64,000 nt of DNA from Hymenobacter canadensis (lineage in GTDB: Bacteria > Bacteroidota > Bacteroidia > Cytophagales > Hymenobacteraceae), in the NCBI RefSeq assembly GCF_027359925.1, contig NZ_CP114767.1:496001-560000 (forward strand). Direction: 5' to 3'. Below are positions 34,641 through 42,588 of the stretch, piece after piece; the stretch's first letter is position 1; every line of letters begins with the position of its first letter. Below the pieces are notes generated by a model. That model did not search any database, was not told the DNA's origin, and was given only the letters and a program-made list of their open reading frames with translations. Position numbers and translations under genes: made by a program.

Positions 34641-35932
34641 GGTGTTTCAAGTCGGGCCGGGCCCGGGTTAGTTGGAAGAAGTTGGGCCTGCGCCCGCCAC
34701 ACGGCCAGCGCCCAGTAGAGGCCCATCGTGAGCTGAGCCACAATCCAGCCCAGCACCACGCCGCTGGCCTGCCAGTGCGCCACCAGCCCGCGGGCCAGCG
34801 CAAACGACACCACAATGCTCAGGGCGTAGCCAATGAAGTAGGGCCGGGCATTGTGCAGCAGCCGCACCGTGAGGCGTAGCGGATACACCAGCAGAAGCAC
34901 CACGTAGAGCAGGCAGCACCAGCGCAGCACAGCGGCGTTGGGGGCGTTGCCGGCCTGCAGCCACCCCACAATGGGTTCGGCCAGCCCAAACAGCAGCCCG
35001 ATGGGCCCGGCCGCCAGCAGCAGCATGGTGCGCCACAGCTTGGCGCGCTGCTGCACAAACAGCTGGGGCTGGCTGCGGAAGCTCTGGCTGAGCCTGGGCA
35101 GCGCGTAGTTTTCCACGGCCTGCAGGCCCACGTTGAGCACGCCCATAAATGTTTGGGCCAGCCGCAGAATCCCCAGCATCGAGGCACTGCCCGCGAAGCC
35201 GGCAAACACCAGCAGCGCGTTCGACGAGGCCCACTGCAGAAGCACCGTTGGCAGCAGCCACCGCGCCTGCTGCCCGTGCCGGCCCGCTAACTCCAGCGTT
35301 GTGCGCAGGGAAAGCTGCCACCGCAGCCCCAGCGTGCGGGCCGAAAGCGCCAACGCGGGCACCGTCGTCAGGCCCACCACCCACAGCACCGCCGCCAGCG
35401 ACGGCGCCCCCGGCTGCAGCGCCCAGTACAGCAGCACCAGCAGCTGCCCGCCCGCCGACACTAGGTCGCTGAGCAGCGCCCACCGCACCTGGCCTTCGGT
35501 CAGGAGCAACTTGCGGGCCGTATCCTGGGTGCAGGCGGCTACCAGGCACACCAGAAAGGCGGGCAGCACCGAGGTATCGTAGGGGAGCAGCAGGGTGGCA
35601 GTAGCCACGGCCGCCACGGCCAGCGTGCTGAACGTGAGCTGCATCCCCAGCAGCGCCTGCCGGTAAGCGGGCTGCTGCGCCGGGCTGGTGGCGCCGTGCA
35701 CCAGTTGCATCGGCTGGCTGATGAGGGCGCCCTGCACGGCCAGGGCCAGCAGCAGCACCAGCTGCCAGGCGCTGTAGGCCCCAAAAGTGGCCAGCCCGCA
35801 CAGCTTGGCCAGGAAGATGTTGGTCAGGAACGAGGTGGCGCTGACCACTGCCTGGCCCGCTACCACCCAGTAGCGGGCCGGCAGGGCCGCCAGCCTATGC
35901 CGTAGCAGGTGCGCCGGCCGGGCGGGGAGCAT
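34637..35932 (-). CDS. Polysaccharide flippase (Wzx/MATE-type)
   Basis: 431 residues from the ATG at 35932 (an in-frame TTG lies two codons upstream). Twelve or so membrane helices, beginning YWVVAGQAVVSATSFLTNIF and LAKLCGLATFGAYSAWQLVL, the usual start of MVF/polysaccharide-synthase flippases; late segments are LLYVVLLLVYPLRLTVRLLH and GYALSIVVSFALARGLV. Should move lipid-linked repeats across the inner membrane before polymerisation. The start overlaps the end of the chain-length gene by 38 nt. Confidence 0.85.
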   Translation of the reverse strand: MLPARPAHLLRHRLAALPARYWVVAGQAVVSATSFLTNIFLAKLCGLATFGAYSAWQLVLLLALAVQGALISQPMQLVHGATSPAQQPAYRQALLGMQLTFSTLAVAAVATATLLLPYDTSVLPAFLVCLVAACTQDTARKLLLTEGQVRWALLSDLVSAGGQLLVLLYWALQPGAPSLAAVLWVVGLTTVPALALSARTLGLRWQLSLRTTLELAGRHGQQARWLLPTVLLQWASSNALLVFAGFAGSASMLGILRLAQTFMGVLNVGLQAVENYALPRLSQSFRSQPQLFVQQRAKLWRTMLLLAAGPIGLLFGLAEPIVGWLQAGNAPNAAVLRWCCLLYVVLLLVYPLRLTVRLLHNARPYFIGYALSIVVSFALARGLVAHWQASGVVLGWIVAQLTMGLYWALAVWRAQAQLLPTNPGPARLETP

Positions 35933-38015
35933 CAGCAAATTTCCAGCTGGCCTGCCGGGCCTGGCGCTTGCGCAGCAGGTGCCACATGCCCGGCTCGTAG
36001 CCTTCGCGGTTCAGGCAGAAGTACACGTTCGGCAGCTTGTATTCCTCCACCAGCATCTCCAGCTCGTGCAGGCGATGCAGCGGCGTGGTGCAGCTGTCAA
36101 TCAGCACGAGGTTCACGTCGGCGCCGGCCATCACGGCCAGGCTGTGGCTGTCGTCGTCGAGGGGCAGGTTGTGCACCAGCAGCAGTTCCGTGGGCATGGC
36201 CGCCGGGTCTGGCGACTGCGGGTCGGCGATGCGCAGGCCGCGGACTTTTTTGCCCTGGGCCAGCAGCGCCGCGTTCAGGTTTTCAAACACGAAGCGCTGG
36301 CCTTCTTCCTCGGTGAACGACGTCACCACCAGCTTCTGGCCCAGCGAAAGCAGCCCTTTCAGCTCCAGGCGCGTAGTGAGCTGCCGGAAATAAGCGGCGC
36401 GCTGTGCCGCGGCCGGCAGAAACGGAATGCTGGCGGCCAGCGGAATGCGCGACTCCTTCTGCACGTACATTGTATTGGTAGGCGTGGCGCGGATGGCGGC
36501 CAGCATATACACCAGCCCGATGCCGGCCACCATGCCCAGGAAGCCCGACACCAGCACAATCAGCGTGCGGTTCGGCGACACGGGGTCGGTGGCGGGTACG
36601 CCCTCCGAGATAATGCGGTGCGACGAAGTAGGCGTGGCCTTGGCAATTTCGGCCTCCGTTTTCTTCTCGTGCAGCATCGTGTAGAGCTTCTCGTTCAGCT
36701 GGAAATTGCGCTCCAGAATGGCCATGTTCTTCTCGCGGGTCGGCAGGCCCACAAATACCTGCTCCGACTGCCGGATGGTCTGGTCGATTTCGCGGAAGCG
36801 GATGGTGAGGGCGTTGCGCGTGTTCTTGATGCTTTCCAGCAGGTAGTTGTTCAGGTCGGCCATTTTCTGGTCGATAGCCACCACTTTCTCATCTTCGGGC
36901 TTGAAGCGCAGCAGCAGGTCGCGGCGGTCGGCCTGCAGGTCCTTCATCTTCTTCACGATGTCGTTGGAGAGCAGGTCGTTGAACGCCTCGAAGGTTGGGG
37001 CCAGCTCGAGCACGTTCTTGCTGCCTGAGCGCATGTAGCGGTACAGGTCGTTGGCGGCGGCCAGGCTCATGCTCAGGTTGGCGCGCTGCAGCTTCATCTC
37101 CGCAATCTTGTGCAACTCGGTGTCGGTTTCCTGCCCGATGTTTACGATGCGCTTCTGGTCGCGGTAGCCTTCAATAGAATTTTCCGACTGGGCCAGGTTG
37201 GCGCCCACCGACTGCAGCTGGCGGTCGATGAAATCGACGGTGGTATTGGCCACCTTGTACTTGTTTTCCAGGTAATCGTCCATGTAGGTGGCCGTGAGGG
37301 CATTCACCAGGTCGGCCGCCTTTTCCGGCACGGCACTCCGGAAGCTCACCCGAATCACGGCCACGTCCTTGTCCACGCTGGTGATGTCGAGGCGCTCCAG
37401 CACTTCCTGCATCAGCTGGGCGCGCGAGTGCTGCACAAACTCGTAGTTGTCCTGCAGCTCCAGGCCGGGCTTGGCGCTGAGCAGCTGCCGGTTTTTGCCA
37501 ATCACGATGTCGGCGCCGGCACAGTGCAGGCGCTGGCCGAAGCGGCCGTTGAGCGTTTCGCCGCCCGGCGTCGTCAGCGCAAACCGGTCAGCCGACTGAA
37601 TTTCCAGCTGGAAGGGCTCATCCTGCCACAGTGCATTGTGGAGCTGCAGGTTCACCGAAAACGGGCTTTCGCGGTACATTTCCGTTTTCCGGATTTCGCC
37701 CACCCGGTAAGTGCTCAGGTCGAAGGCCAGCCGGTCGAGGGCTTTGCTCACCAGCATCCGCGACTTGAGCAGCTCAACCTCGGCGCCGGTCTTGTTGTTG
37801 GGCGAGAAGGCATCGGTGGTTTTCACCAGGTTGCTGTTCACGGCGCTTTCGTTGGCTTCCGCCAGCCGGATTTTGGCCGTGCTTTCGTACACCGGCGTGG
37901 TGTAGCGCAGGTATTGCATGGCGGCCAGCATGGCCAGGCCGGTGCACAGCAGGATCAGGGGCAGGCCGCGCCAGAGCGGGCGCAGCACGCGCAGGTTGTT
38001 GGTCAGTTCGTTCAT
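35895..38015 (-). CDS. Wzz/GumC-type polysaccharide co-polymerase with degenerate BY-kinase domain
   Basis: 706 residues. N-terminal membrane helix PLILLCTGLAMLAAMQYLRY, Wzz domain (YESTAKIRLAEANESAVNSN; VELLKSRMLVSKALDRLA), a long coiled coil (DFIDRQLQSVGANLAQSENS), a GNVR-like region and a second helix (TLIVLVSGFLGMVAGIGLVY). Normally a tyrosine-kinase domain with a GEGKST P-loop follows. Here it reads LVVTSFTEEEGQRFVFENLN near residue 562: the Gly-Lys-Ser/Thr is replaced by GQRF, the Walker A' DxD is ADPQ, and no C-terminal Tyr cluster exists. The fold (later NLVLIDSCTTP, the Walker B area) seems retained without catalysis. It should regulate chain length and export together with the Wza-like protein. 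Confidence 0.88.
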   Translation of the reverse strand: MNELTNNLRVLRPLWRGLPLILLCTGLAMLAAMQYLRYTTPVYESTAKIRLAEANESAVNSNLVKTTDAFSPNNKTGAEVELLKSRMLVSKALDRLAFDLSTYRVGEIRKTEMYRESPFSVNLQLHNALWQDEPFQLEIQSADRFALTTPGGETLNGRFGQRLHCAGADIVIGKNRQLLSAKPGLELQDNYEFVQHSRAQLMQEVLERLDITSVDKDVAVIRVSFRSAVPEKAADLVNALTATYMDDYLENKYKVANTTVDFIDRQLQSVGANLAQSENSIEGYRDQKRIVNIGQETDTELHKIAEMKLQRANLSMSLAAANDLYRYMRSGSKNVLELAPTFEAFNDLLSNDIVKKMKDLQADRRDLLLRFKPEDEKVVAIDQKMADLNNYLLESIKNTRNALTIRFREIDQTIRQSEQVFVGLPTREKNMAILERNFQLNEKLYTMLHEKKTEAEIAKATPTSSHRIISEGVPATDPVSPNRTLIVLVSGFLGMVAGIGLVYMLAAIRATPTNTMYVQKESRIPLAASIPFLPAAAQRAAYFRQLTTRLELKGLLSLGQKLVVTSFTEEEGQRFVFENLNAALLAQGKKVRGLRIADPQSPDPAAMPTELLLVHNLPLDDDSHSLAVMAGADVNLVLIDSCTTPLHRLHELEMLVEEYKLPNVYFCLNREGYEPGMWHLLRKRQARQASWKFADAPRPAGAPATA

Positions 38016-38752
38016 AGCGCAAACAGCAGACGGGTGAAGACAATGATGGCGGTCACGCTCGAAGCAATGGCCAGCGTCGAGCCCGATTTTTTATCGAACT
38101 GCTTGCCATTGCGGGCAGGTACGTACACCACATCGCCGGGCAGCACCACCACGTTTTTGAGGTCGAAATTTTCGATGCGGGTCAGGTCTACTTCAATTTC
38201 GTGGGTTTCGGAGCCGCTGGCGCGCAGCACGCGCAGGTGCTCCTTGTCGGCGTGCATGCTGAAGTCGCCAGCGCGGCCCAGCACCTCCACCAGCGTGTTG
38301 CGCTCCTTTTCCAGTAGCTGCGTGCCGGGGGCGTTTACTTCGCCCAGCACCGTGATTTCCTTGTTGAGGACTTTGATGTTGACCTGCGGATTCACAATCC
38401 ACTGGCTGAGCACCTGCTTCAGGTTGTTTTCGGCATCCTGAATGGTGAGGCCTTCCACCGGAAAGGCGCCCACTTTGGGCAAGGCAATTTTGCCGTTCAC
38501 GTCAACCAGCAGCCACTTGCCGTAGATTTCGTTGGAGTTGTAGATGCTGTAGATCGAGCCGACGCTCAGCTCCTCGTGGTCCCAGACGCTCACGCTCAGC
38601 TTGTCGTCTTTGCGGATCTGGTACTGGTATTCGGGGTCCAGCGTCAGGCGCTTGTATTCCGTCTGGCTCGACGACTGAAACAGGTTTTGGGTGCAGCCGG
38701 TCAGCAGGCTCAGCAGTAGGAGCAGTAGCCCCAAGGGTACGTGTTTTTGCAT
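38012..38752 (-). CDS. Polysaccharide export lipoprotein (Wza-like)
   Basis: 246 residues. Lipoprotein signal MQKHVPLGLLLLLLSLLTGC with the acylated Cys at 20. Poly_export domain follows: YQIRKDDKLSVSVWDHEELS, then VDVNGKIALPKVGAFPVEGL and a SLBB domain (ITVLGEVNAPGTQLLEKERN, LVEVLGRAGDFSMHADK, VVVLPGDVVYVPARN). A C-terminal helix (LAIASSVTAIIVFTRLLF) spans or inserts in the outer membrane. Forms the outer-membrane channel for the polymer; overlaps the co-polymerase gene by 4 nt and follows the receiver gene by 4 nt. Confidence 0.93.
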   Translation of the reverse strand: MQKHVPLGLLLLLLSLLTGCTQNLFQSSSQTEYKRLTLDPEYQYQIRKDDKLSVSVWDHEELSVGSIYSIYNSNEIYGKWLLVDVNGKIALPKVGAFPVEGLTIQDAENNLKQVLSQWIVNPQVNIKVLNKEITVLGEVNAPGTQLLEKERNTLVEVLGRAGDFSMHADKEHLRVLRASGSETHEIEVDLTRIENFDLKNVVVLPGDVVYVPARNGKQFDKKSGSTLAIASSVTAIIVFTRLLFAL

Positions 38753-38756
38753 GGTG

Positions 38757-39242
38757 TTAAAAATTGTGAATTGTCAGCCCGCCCATCAGCAGGCTGATCA
38801 GGCTGAGGAAGTTGAAAAAGGAAAGAAGCCGTGAGGGGCGGTTGTGCTGCTTGCGGTCCAGCATGGTGCGCATCAGCTTGATTTTGGCCAGCACGTTGCC
38901 AATCTTGGCCGCCAGCTGCTCATCTTTGACGATGTAGTCGAAGGCCCCAAACTTGAGCGATTCGACGGCCACCTCCACCTGCTGCTGCCCGCTCACGAAC
39001 ACCACGTAGATGTCGGGGTTGAAGCGTTTGATGGCCTTGAGCGTATCCGTGCCCGACACGTTATCCATGATCTGGTCGAGGAAGATAATGTCGGGCTCTT
39101 CGGTCAGGGCATTCAGGCACGAGGCTCCGTTTTCAAAGGCATATACATTTTCATAGCCATTGGTGCGAAGGGCGTGCTCCAGCAGTTGCCGGCAGAATGG
39201 GTCGTCGTCTACCAGAAAAATCTTTTGTTTGTGCTGTCGCAT
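38757..39242 (-). CDS. Membrane-anchored single-receiver response regulator heading the EPS operon
   Basis: 161 residues from the ATG at 39242 (MRQHKQKIFLVDDDPFCRQL); the frame runs back to 39263, but those residues look spurious. A complete receiver domain: acidic pocket VDDDP, acceptor D56 (IIFLDQIMDNVSG), switch Ser in VVFVSGQ and Lys in YIVKDEQ. Instead of a DNA-binding domain it ends with a basic linker and one hydrophobic segment, LLSFFNFLSLISLLMGGL (139-156). It is the first gene of the EPS block, 4 nt from the export lipoprotein gene, so it may convey phospho-signals to the secretion machinery at the membrane. No kinase is adjacent. Confidence 0.85.
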   Translation of the reverse strand: MRQHKQKIFLVDDDPFCRQLLEHALRTNGYENVYAFENGASCLNALTEEPDIIFLDQIMDNVSGTDTLKAIKRFNPDIYVVFVSGQQQVEVAVESLKFGAFDYIVKDEQLAAKIGNVLAKIKLMRTMLDRKQHNRPSRLLSFFNFLSLISLLMGGLTIHNF

Positions 39243-39742
39243 AGTGGTCGTTTTGGTCAGCAATAGACCAGTTGCGTACCAACTTTGCTTTTATTATTAA
39301 GTAATTGTAATTCAATGATATAATAAATTGCCAAGGGCTGTGCCAGCTCTTTTTTATGGACTTGGCTCCAGAAAATGGAGTCGAAAGCAGGCTTTCGGTG
39401 CCGATGCCGTGGGTCAGGAAAACCGTCCGCCATATTGTGTTTCGCGCAAGGGAGCAGCGGCCTGGCACACGCCCGCCGCACCGGTAGCATCCGGCAGCAG
39501 TTATGTGCCACCTTCTCGCCGGTAAGTGGCCTCTTCGGGGGGTGTCCGGGGCCAAAATGCTCCAGAAAACAGACCGATTGTCCATCTGCTGGACGGATTT
39601 ATGAATATGGCGGGTGATGTAAGATTCTGTATAGTAAGAGTATAGGTGTTGATTGGGTGGTTGGTCTTTCTTTCGCTAACGGGGTCCCGAACATTTCCTG
39701 CCGATTGGCTTCACTATCGTCCTTCACCTCACTCTCCTTTCT
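39243..39742. other. Divergent intergenic region upstream of the EPS operon and the repeat protein
   Basis: About 500 nt. The EPS side (39260-39340) is A/T-rich as expected for a promoter; TATCATTG on the minus strand is one mismatch from TAnnTTTG. I see no convincing gene. Confidence 0.45.
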
Positions 39743-41197
39743 ATGGCTACATCTACTATTGCTCCTGCTCGCGGGTCTGAGCGCACGACTGGCTTGCAAG
39801 ATTCCCGGCAATGGGTCCGTCGGCTGGCCGGGCTGGCCGGGCTGGTGGCGGGCAGCCATCTGCCGGCCCTGGCACAGCAGGCACCGCTCGATGCCGCCTG
39901 GCGCTGGGTAGCGCACTCCACCGAAAGCGGGGCCGCGGTAGTGCAGAAAGCCACCACCGATGCAATGGGCAACAGCTACATTACCGGGCGCTTTAGCAGC
40001 CAGGTGCGGTTCGGGGCCTTCCGGCTGCAGAGCGCCGGCAGCAGCGACATCTTTGTGGCCAAAATTTCGCCGGCCGGCGAGTGGCTGTGGGCCATTGCCG
40101 CCGGCGGCTCCGGCTCCGATATGGCCACCGGTATCGTGCTCGATGCGCAGGGTAATATTGTGGTGGCGGGTTCCTTTTCGGCCACGGCCGCCTTCGGCAC
40201 GCTCGCGCTCCGCAGCCAGGGCAGCCAGGACGTATTTGTGGCTACGCTCACGCCCGATGGCCACTGGCGCACCGTCAGCAGTGCCGGCGGCCCCGACCAG
40301 GACCAGGCTACTGCGCTGGCCATTGATGCGCAGAACCAGGTGCTGGTGGGTGGCCGCTTCCGGGGCACTGCCCGCTTCGGCGACTATGCGCTCAGCGGCG
40401 CGTCGGATTCCGACGGTTTCGTGGCCAAACTCGATACCCACGGCCAATGGGCGTGGGCCAGCCAGTCGGTTGGCACCGAGCAAGCCGCTGTCAGTAGCCT
40501 GACCGTAGACGCGGCCGGCAACACGTATGCCGCCGGGTACTTTGCCGGCACCGCGGCTTTCGGGGCCAGCAGCCTCAGCACCGCGGGCACCCACGATGCC
40601 TTTGTGGCAAAGCTCGCCCCTAACGGCACTTGGCTGTGGGGCACGGCCGGCGGCGGCAGCAGCACCGACTATGCCAAGGGCGTAGCCGTTTCTCCCGATG
40701 GCAGCGTGTTCGTAACGGGCTCGTTCAGCGGGCACGCCCGGTTTGGAACCACCGACCTGACCAGCCTGGGCGGCGACGATGCCTACGTGGCGCGACTCAG
40801 CAGCCAGGGCGAGTGGCAGTGGGTGTACACCATCAAGGGCAATGCCCTGGAAGATGCCACCGACGTATGCATGGGCCCCGGCGGCAGCATCTATGTCACG
40901 GGGCGTTTCAGCCGGGGCGCGCAATACGGCACCACGCCCCTGGCCAGCAAAGGCAGCACCGACGTATTTGTGGCCCGCCTGAGCAAAAACGGCCGCTGGC
41001 TGGACTTCTTATCCGCCGGCAGCACCTCATCGGATGAGGCCAATACCATCAAGCCCAGCCCAATCGGCGACGTCTTCGTGGGCGGCACCGTAGGCACGGC
41101 CGGCAACTTCGGCAACGTAGCCGTCGGCGAAGCCAACCCAGCCGTCTTCATCGGCCGCCTGCAGTTTCCGACCCGTTCCACCGTCGAAATGTATTAG
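39743..41197 (+). CDS. Secreted seven-repeat beta-propeller-like protein
   Basis: 484 residues. A long N-terminus with a hydrophobic stretch (RRLAGLAGLVAGSHLPALAQ) ends in a likely signal-peptidase site after ALAQ. The rest is seven copies of a unit with the pattern N-x-Y-V-T-G-x-F-S-G-x-A-x-F-G ... G-x-D-x-F-V-A-K-L ... G-x-W-x-W. The anchor Gly falls at 82, 143, 204, 265, 326, 387 and 448, an exact 61-residue period. This is an SBBP/Kelch-like blade and predicts a seven-bladed propeller. No C-terminal T9SS sorting domain is visible; it ends STVEMY. Transcribed divergently from the EPS operon; a 24-bp perfect terminator hairpin follows. Confidence 0.82.
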   Translation: MATSTIAPARGSERTTGLQDSRQWVRRLAGLAGLVAGSHLPALAQQAPLDAAWRWVAHSTESGAAVVQKATTDAMGNSYITGRFSSQVRFGAFRLQSAGSSDIFVAKISPAGEWLWAIAAGGSGSDMATGIVLDAQGNIVVAGSFSATAAFGTLALRSQGSQDVFVATLTPDGHWRTVSSAGGPDQDQATALAIDAQNQVLVGGRFRGTARFGDYALSGASDSDGFVAKLDTHGQWAWASQSVGTEQAAVSSLTVDAAGNTYAAGYFAGTAAFGASSLSTAGTHDAFVAKLAPNGTWLWGTAGGGSSTDYAKGVAVSPDGSVFVTGSFSGHARFGTTDLTSLGGDDAYVARLSSQGEWQWVYTIKGNALEDATDVCMGPGGSIYVTGRFSRGAQYGTTPLASKGSTDVFVARLSKNGRWLDFLSAGSTSSDEANTIKPSPIGDVFVGGTVGTAGNFGNVAVGEANPAVFIGRLQFPTRSTVEMY

Positions 41198-41225
41198 GCG
41201 CCTGCTGACAGGGGTTTTTCCAGTA

Positions 41226-41280
41226 AAAGAGAGTGCGGCATCCCCAACGAAGCCTACGTTGGGGATGCCGCACTCTCTTT
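41226..41280. terminator. Bidirectional terminator (24-bp perfect hairpin)
   Basis: Arms 41226-41249 and 41257-41280 are perfectly complementary (AAAGAGAGTGCGGCATCCCC... and its complement) around a 7-nt loop. The arms end in AAAGAGAG/CTCTCTTT, so both strands get a short U-rich end. It lies between convergent genes and can end both transcripts. Confidence 0.85.
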
Positions 41281-41322
41281 GGATTTTGCAATCAGCGCCT
41301 TATCGGGGCTGATAGTACCCGC

Positions 41323-42588
41323 TCATCCCCTCAGTTCCACCACCGCGCTGGCCGCGTTGCCGCCGAAACCGGCGGCATTCACTAGAATGCGCCGGATAGG
41401 CTTGTCAGCGGCCGTAGCCAGATCGGTGGCAAACGGAGCGGTAGGCCACTGCTGGGTTTCCAGCACGTGGCAAGCGAAGTCCAGGCTCAGGGCCGCCGAA
41501 GCGCCCAGCGTGTGCCCAATCAGCCATTTGTTGGAAAGGAGCAGCGGTAGCTCCGGCCCGAATACAGTCCGCAGGGCGGCCCGTTCGGCCGCGTCGCCGG
41601 CGGGCGTGCCGGGGCTGTGCAGCACCACGGCGTCGATGTCGGTTGGGGCGAGGCCGGCTTGGGTCAGGGCCTCGTGCATGGCCAACTGGAAGTGCCGGCC
41701 TTCGGGCGAGAGGCCGGTTTTGCTGCCGATGGCCTCGAAGCCGAAGCCTACGCCGGCCAGCACCAGCAGCGGCCCGGGTTCAGTGGCCAGCTGGGCGGCG
41801 GAAAGCTGCTCCAGGGCAAACACGGCCGCGCCTTCGCCCAGCACAAACGTGGAGGGCCGCCCCGCCCCGGGCCGGCAGGGCCAGTTGGCGGCCGCCAGGG
41901 GCGAGTAGATGCCGATGGCGCGCATCTGGGCCAGGGTGAAATCGGTGAGCGGGGCCTCGGTGCCGCCGGCCAGAAACCGGTCGGCCATGCCGGCTTTCAG
42001 CCAGGCCCGCGCGTTGCCCAGGGCCTGAAACGCGCTGCTGCAGGTGCTGGAGTGGCTCAGGGCTGCGCCGCCGTCTTGGCCCGCATCAAAGGCCACCCAG
42101 CTGGCCACGTTGCCCAACGTGGTGAGGGGCGAAGCGGCGGCCGGTACGCTGCCTTCGGCCAGAAACTCCGCGTGAAACTCTTCCAGCCGCCCCGTCGCGC
42201 CCCGGCTACTCCCGATGCTGACGGCCAGTGGTGAGGTGGTGGGTTGGTGGATTGGTGGGTTGGTGGATTGATGATTTCCCGTCTCACTAACCCCCCAATC
42301 CACTAACCCACCATTTCCCCACCCGGCCTGGGTAGTGGCCTGGCGGGCGGCCAGCAGGGCCAGCAGCACTGTGCGGTCGAGTTGGCGGTAGGCGGGGTGG
42401 CTGCGGCGCAGGGCGGCCACGGCGGTTTCGGCGGAGGCGGGCAGGGCGGCGACGGGTACGCCAGTAGTGTGTTGGGTGAAGGTTGAAGCTTCATTATCAG
42501 CTGGAACTGCCGCCAGGCCCAGCGCCGACACGCGGCCCCGGCCCCGGATAACGGTGATGGAAGCAGGGGCGCTTAGCGGGTTAGTCAT
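41323..42588 (-). CDS. Beta-ketoacyl synthase of the biotin cluster
   Basis: 421 residues from the ATG at 42588, overlapping the bioA stop by 8 nt. Thiolase-fold ketosynthase with the Cys-His-His triad: C183 in SSTCSSAFQAL, His in VVLHSPGTPAGD and His in NKWLIGHTLGASAA. Residues about 88-121 (GWGNGGLVDWGVSETGNHQS and on to HQPTTSPL) are not family sequence; they derive from a GGTTGGTGGATT-type repeat in the gene. Being last in bioB-bioF-MT-bioD-bioA-KAS suggests it extends the pimeloyl precursor chain for biotin (inference). Condenses acyl-thioesters with malonyl-ACP. Confidence 0.85.
   Translation of the reverse strand: MTNPLSAPASITVIRGRGRVSALGLAAVPADNEASTFTQHTTGVPVAALPASAETAVAALRRSHPAYRQLDRTVLLALLAARQATTQAGWGNGGLVDWGVSETGNHQSTNPPIHQPTTSPLAVSIGSSRGATGRLEEFHAEFLAEGSVPAAASPLTTLGNVASWVAFDAGQDGGAALSHSSTCSSAFQALGNARAWLKAGMADRFLAGGTEAPLTDFTLAQMRAIGIYSPLAAANWPCRPGAGRPSTFVLGEGAAVFALEQLSAAQLATEPGPLLVLAGVGFGFEAIGSKTGLSPEGRHFQLAMHEALTQAGLAPTDIDAVVLHSPGTPAGDAAERAALRTVFGPELPLLLSNKWLIGHTLGASAALSLDFACHVLETQQWPTAPFATDLATAADKPIRRILVNAAGFGGNAASAVVELRG
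42225..42316. repeat. Low-complexity repeat inside the ketosynthase gene
   Basis: Plus strand shows GGTTGGTGGATT units repeated with slight changes (42241-42270) followed by the complementary AATCCACTAACCCACC (42298-42313). Together they form an imperfect inverted repeat of about 90 nt, translated in frame on the minus strand as a Gly/Asn/Gln/Pro-rich insert. Confidence 0.7.

Noticed and set aside
39243..39300. Sigma-54 promoter upstream of the EPS operon (TGGTACG...)
   Set aside because: The -24 half is fair, but the -12 element lacks GC at the needed spacing.
39743..41197. CRISPR or DNA-level tandem repeats
   Set aside because: The 61-residue repeats are protein-level; the DNA copies differ too much to be a CRISPR or minisatellite.
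41323..42588. Calling the ketosynthase BioZ
   Set aside because: BioZ is KAS III-like; this protein has the KAS I/II Cys-His-His arrangement.
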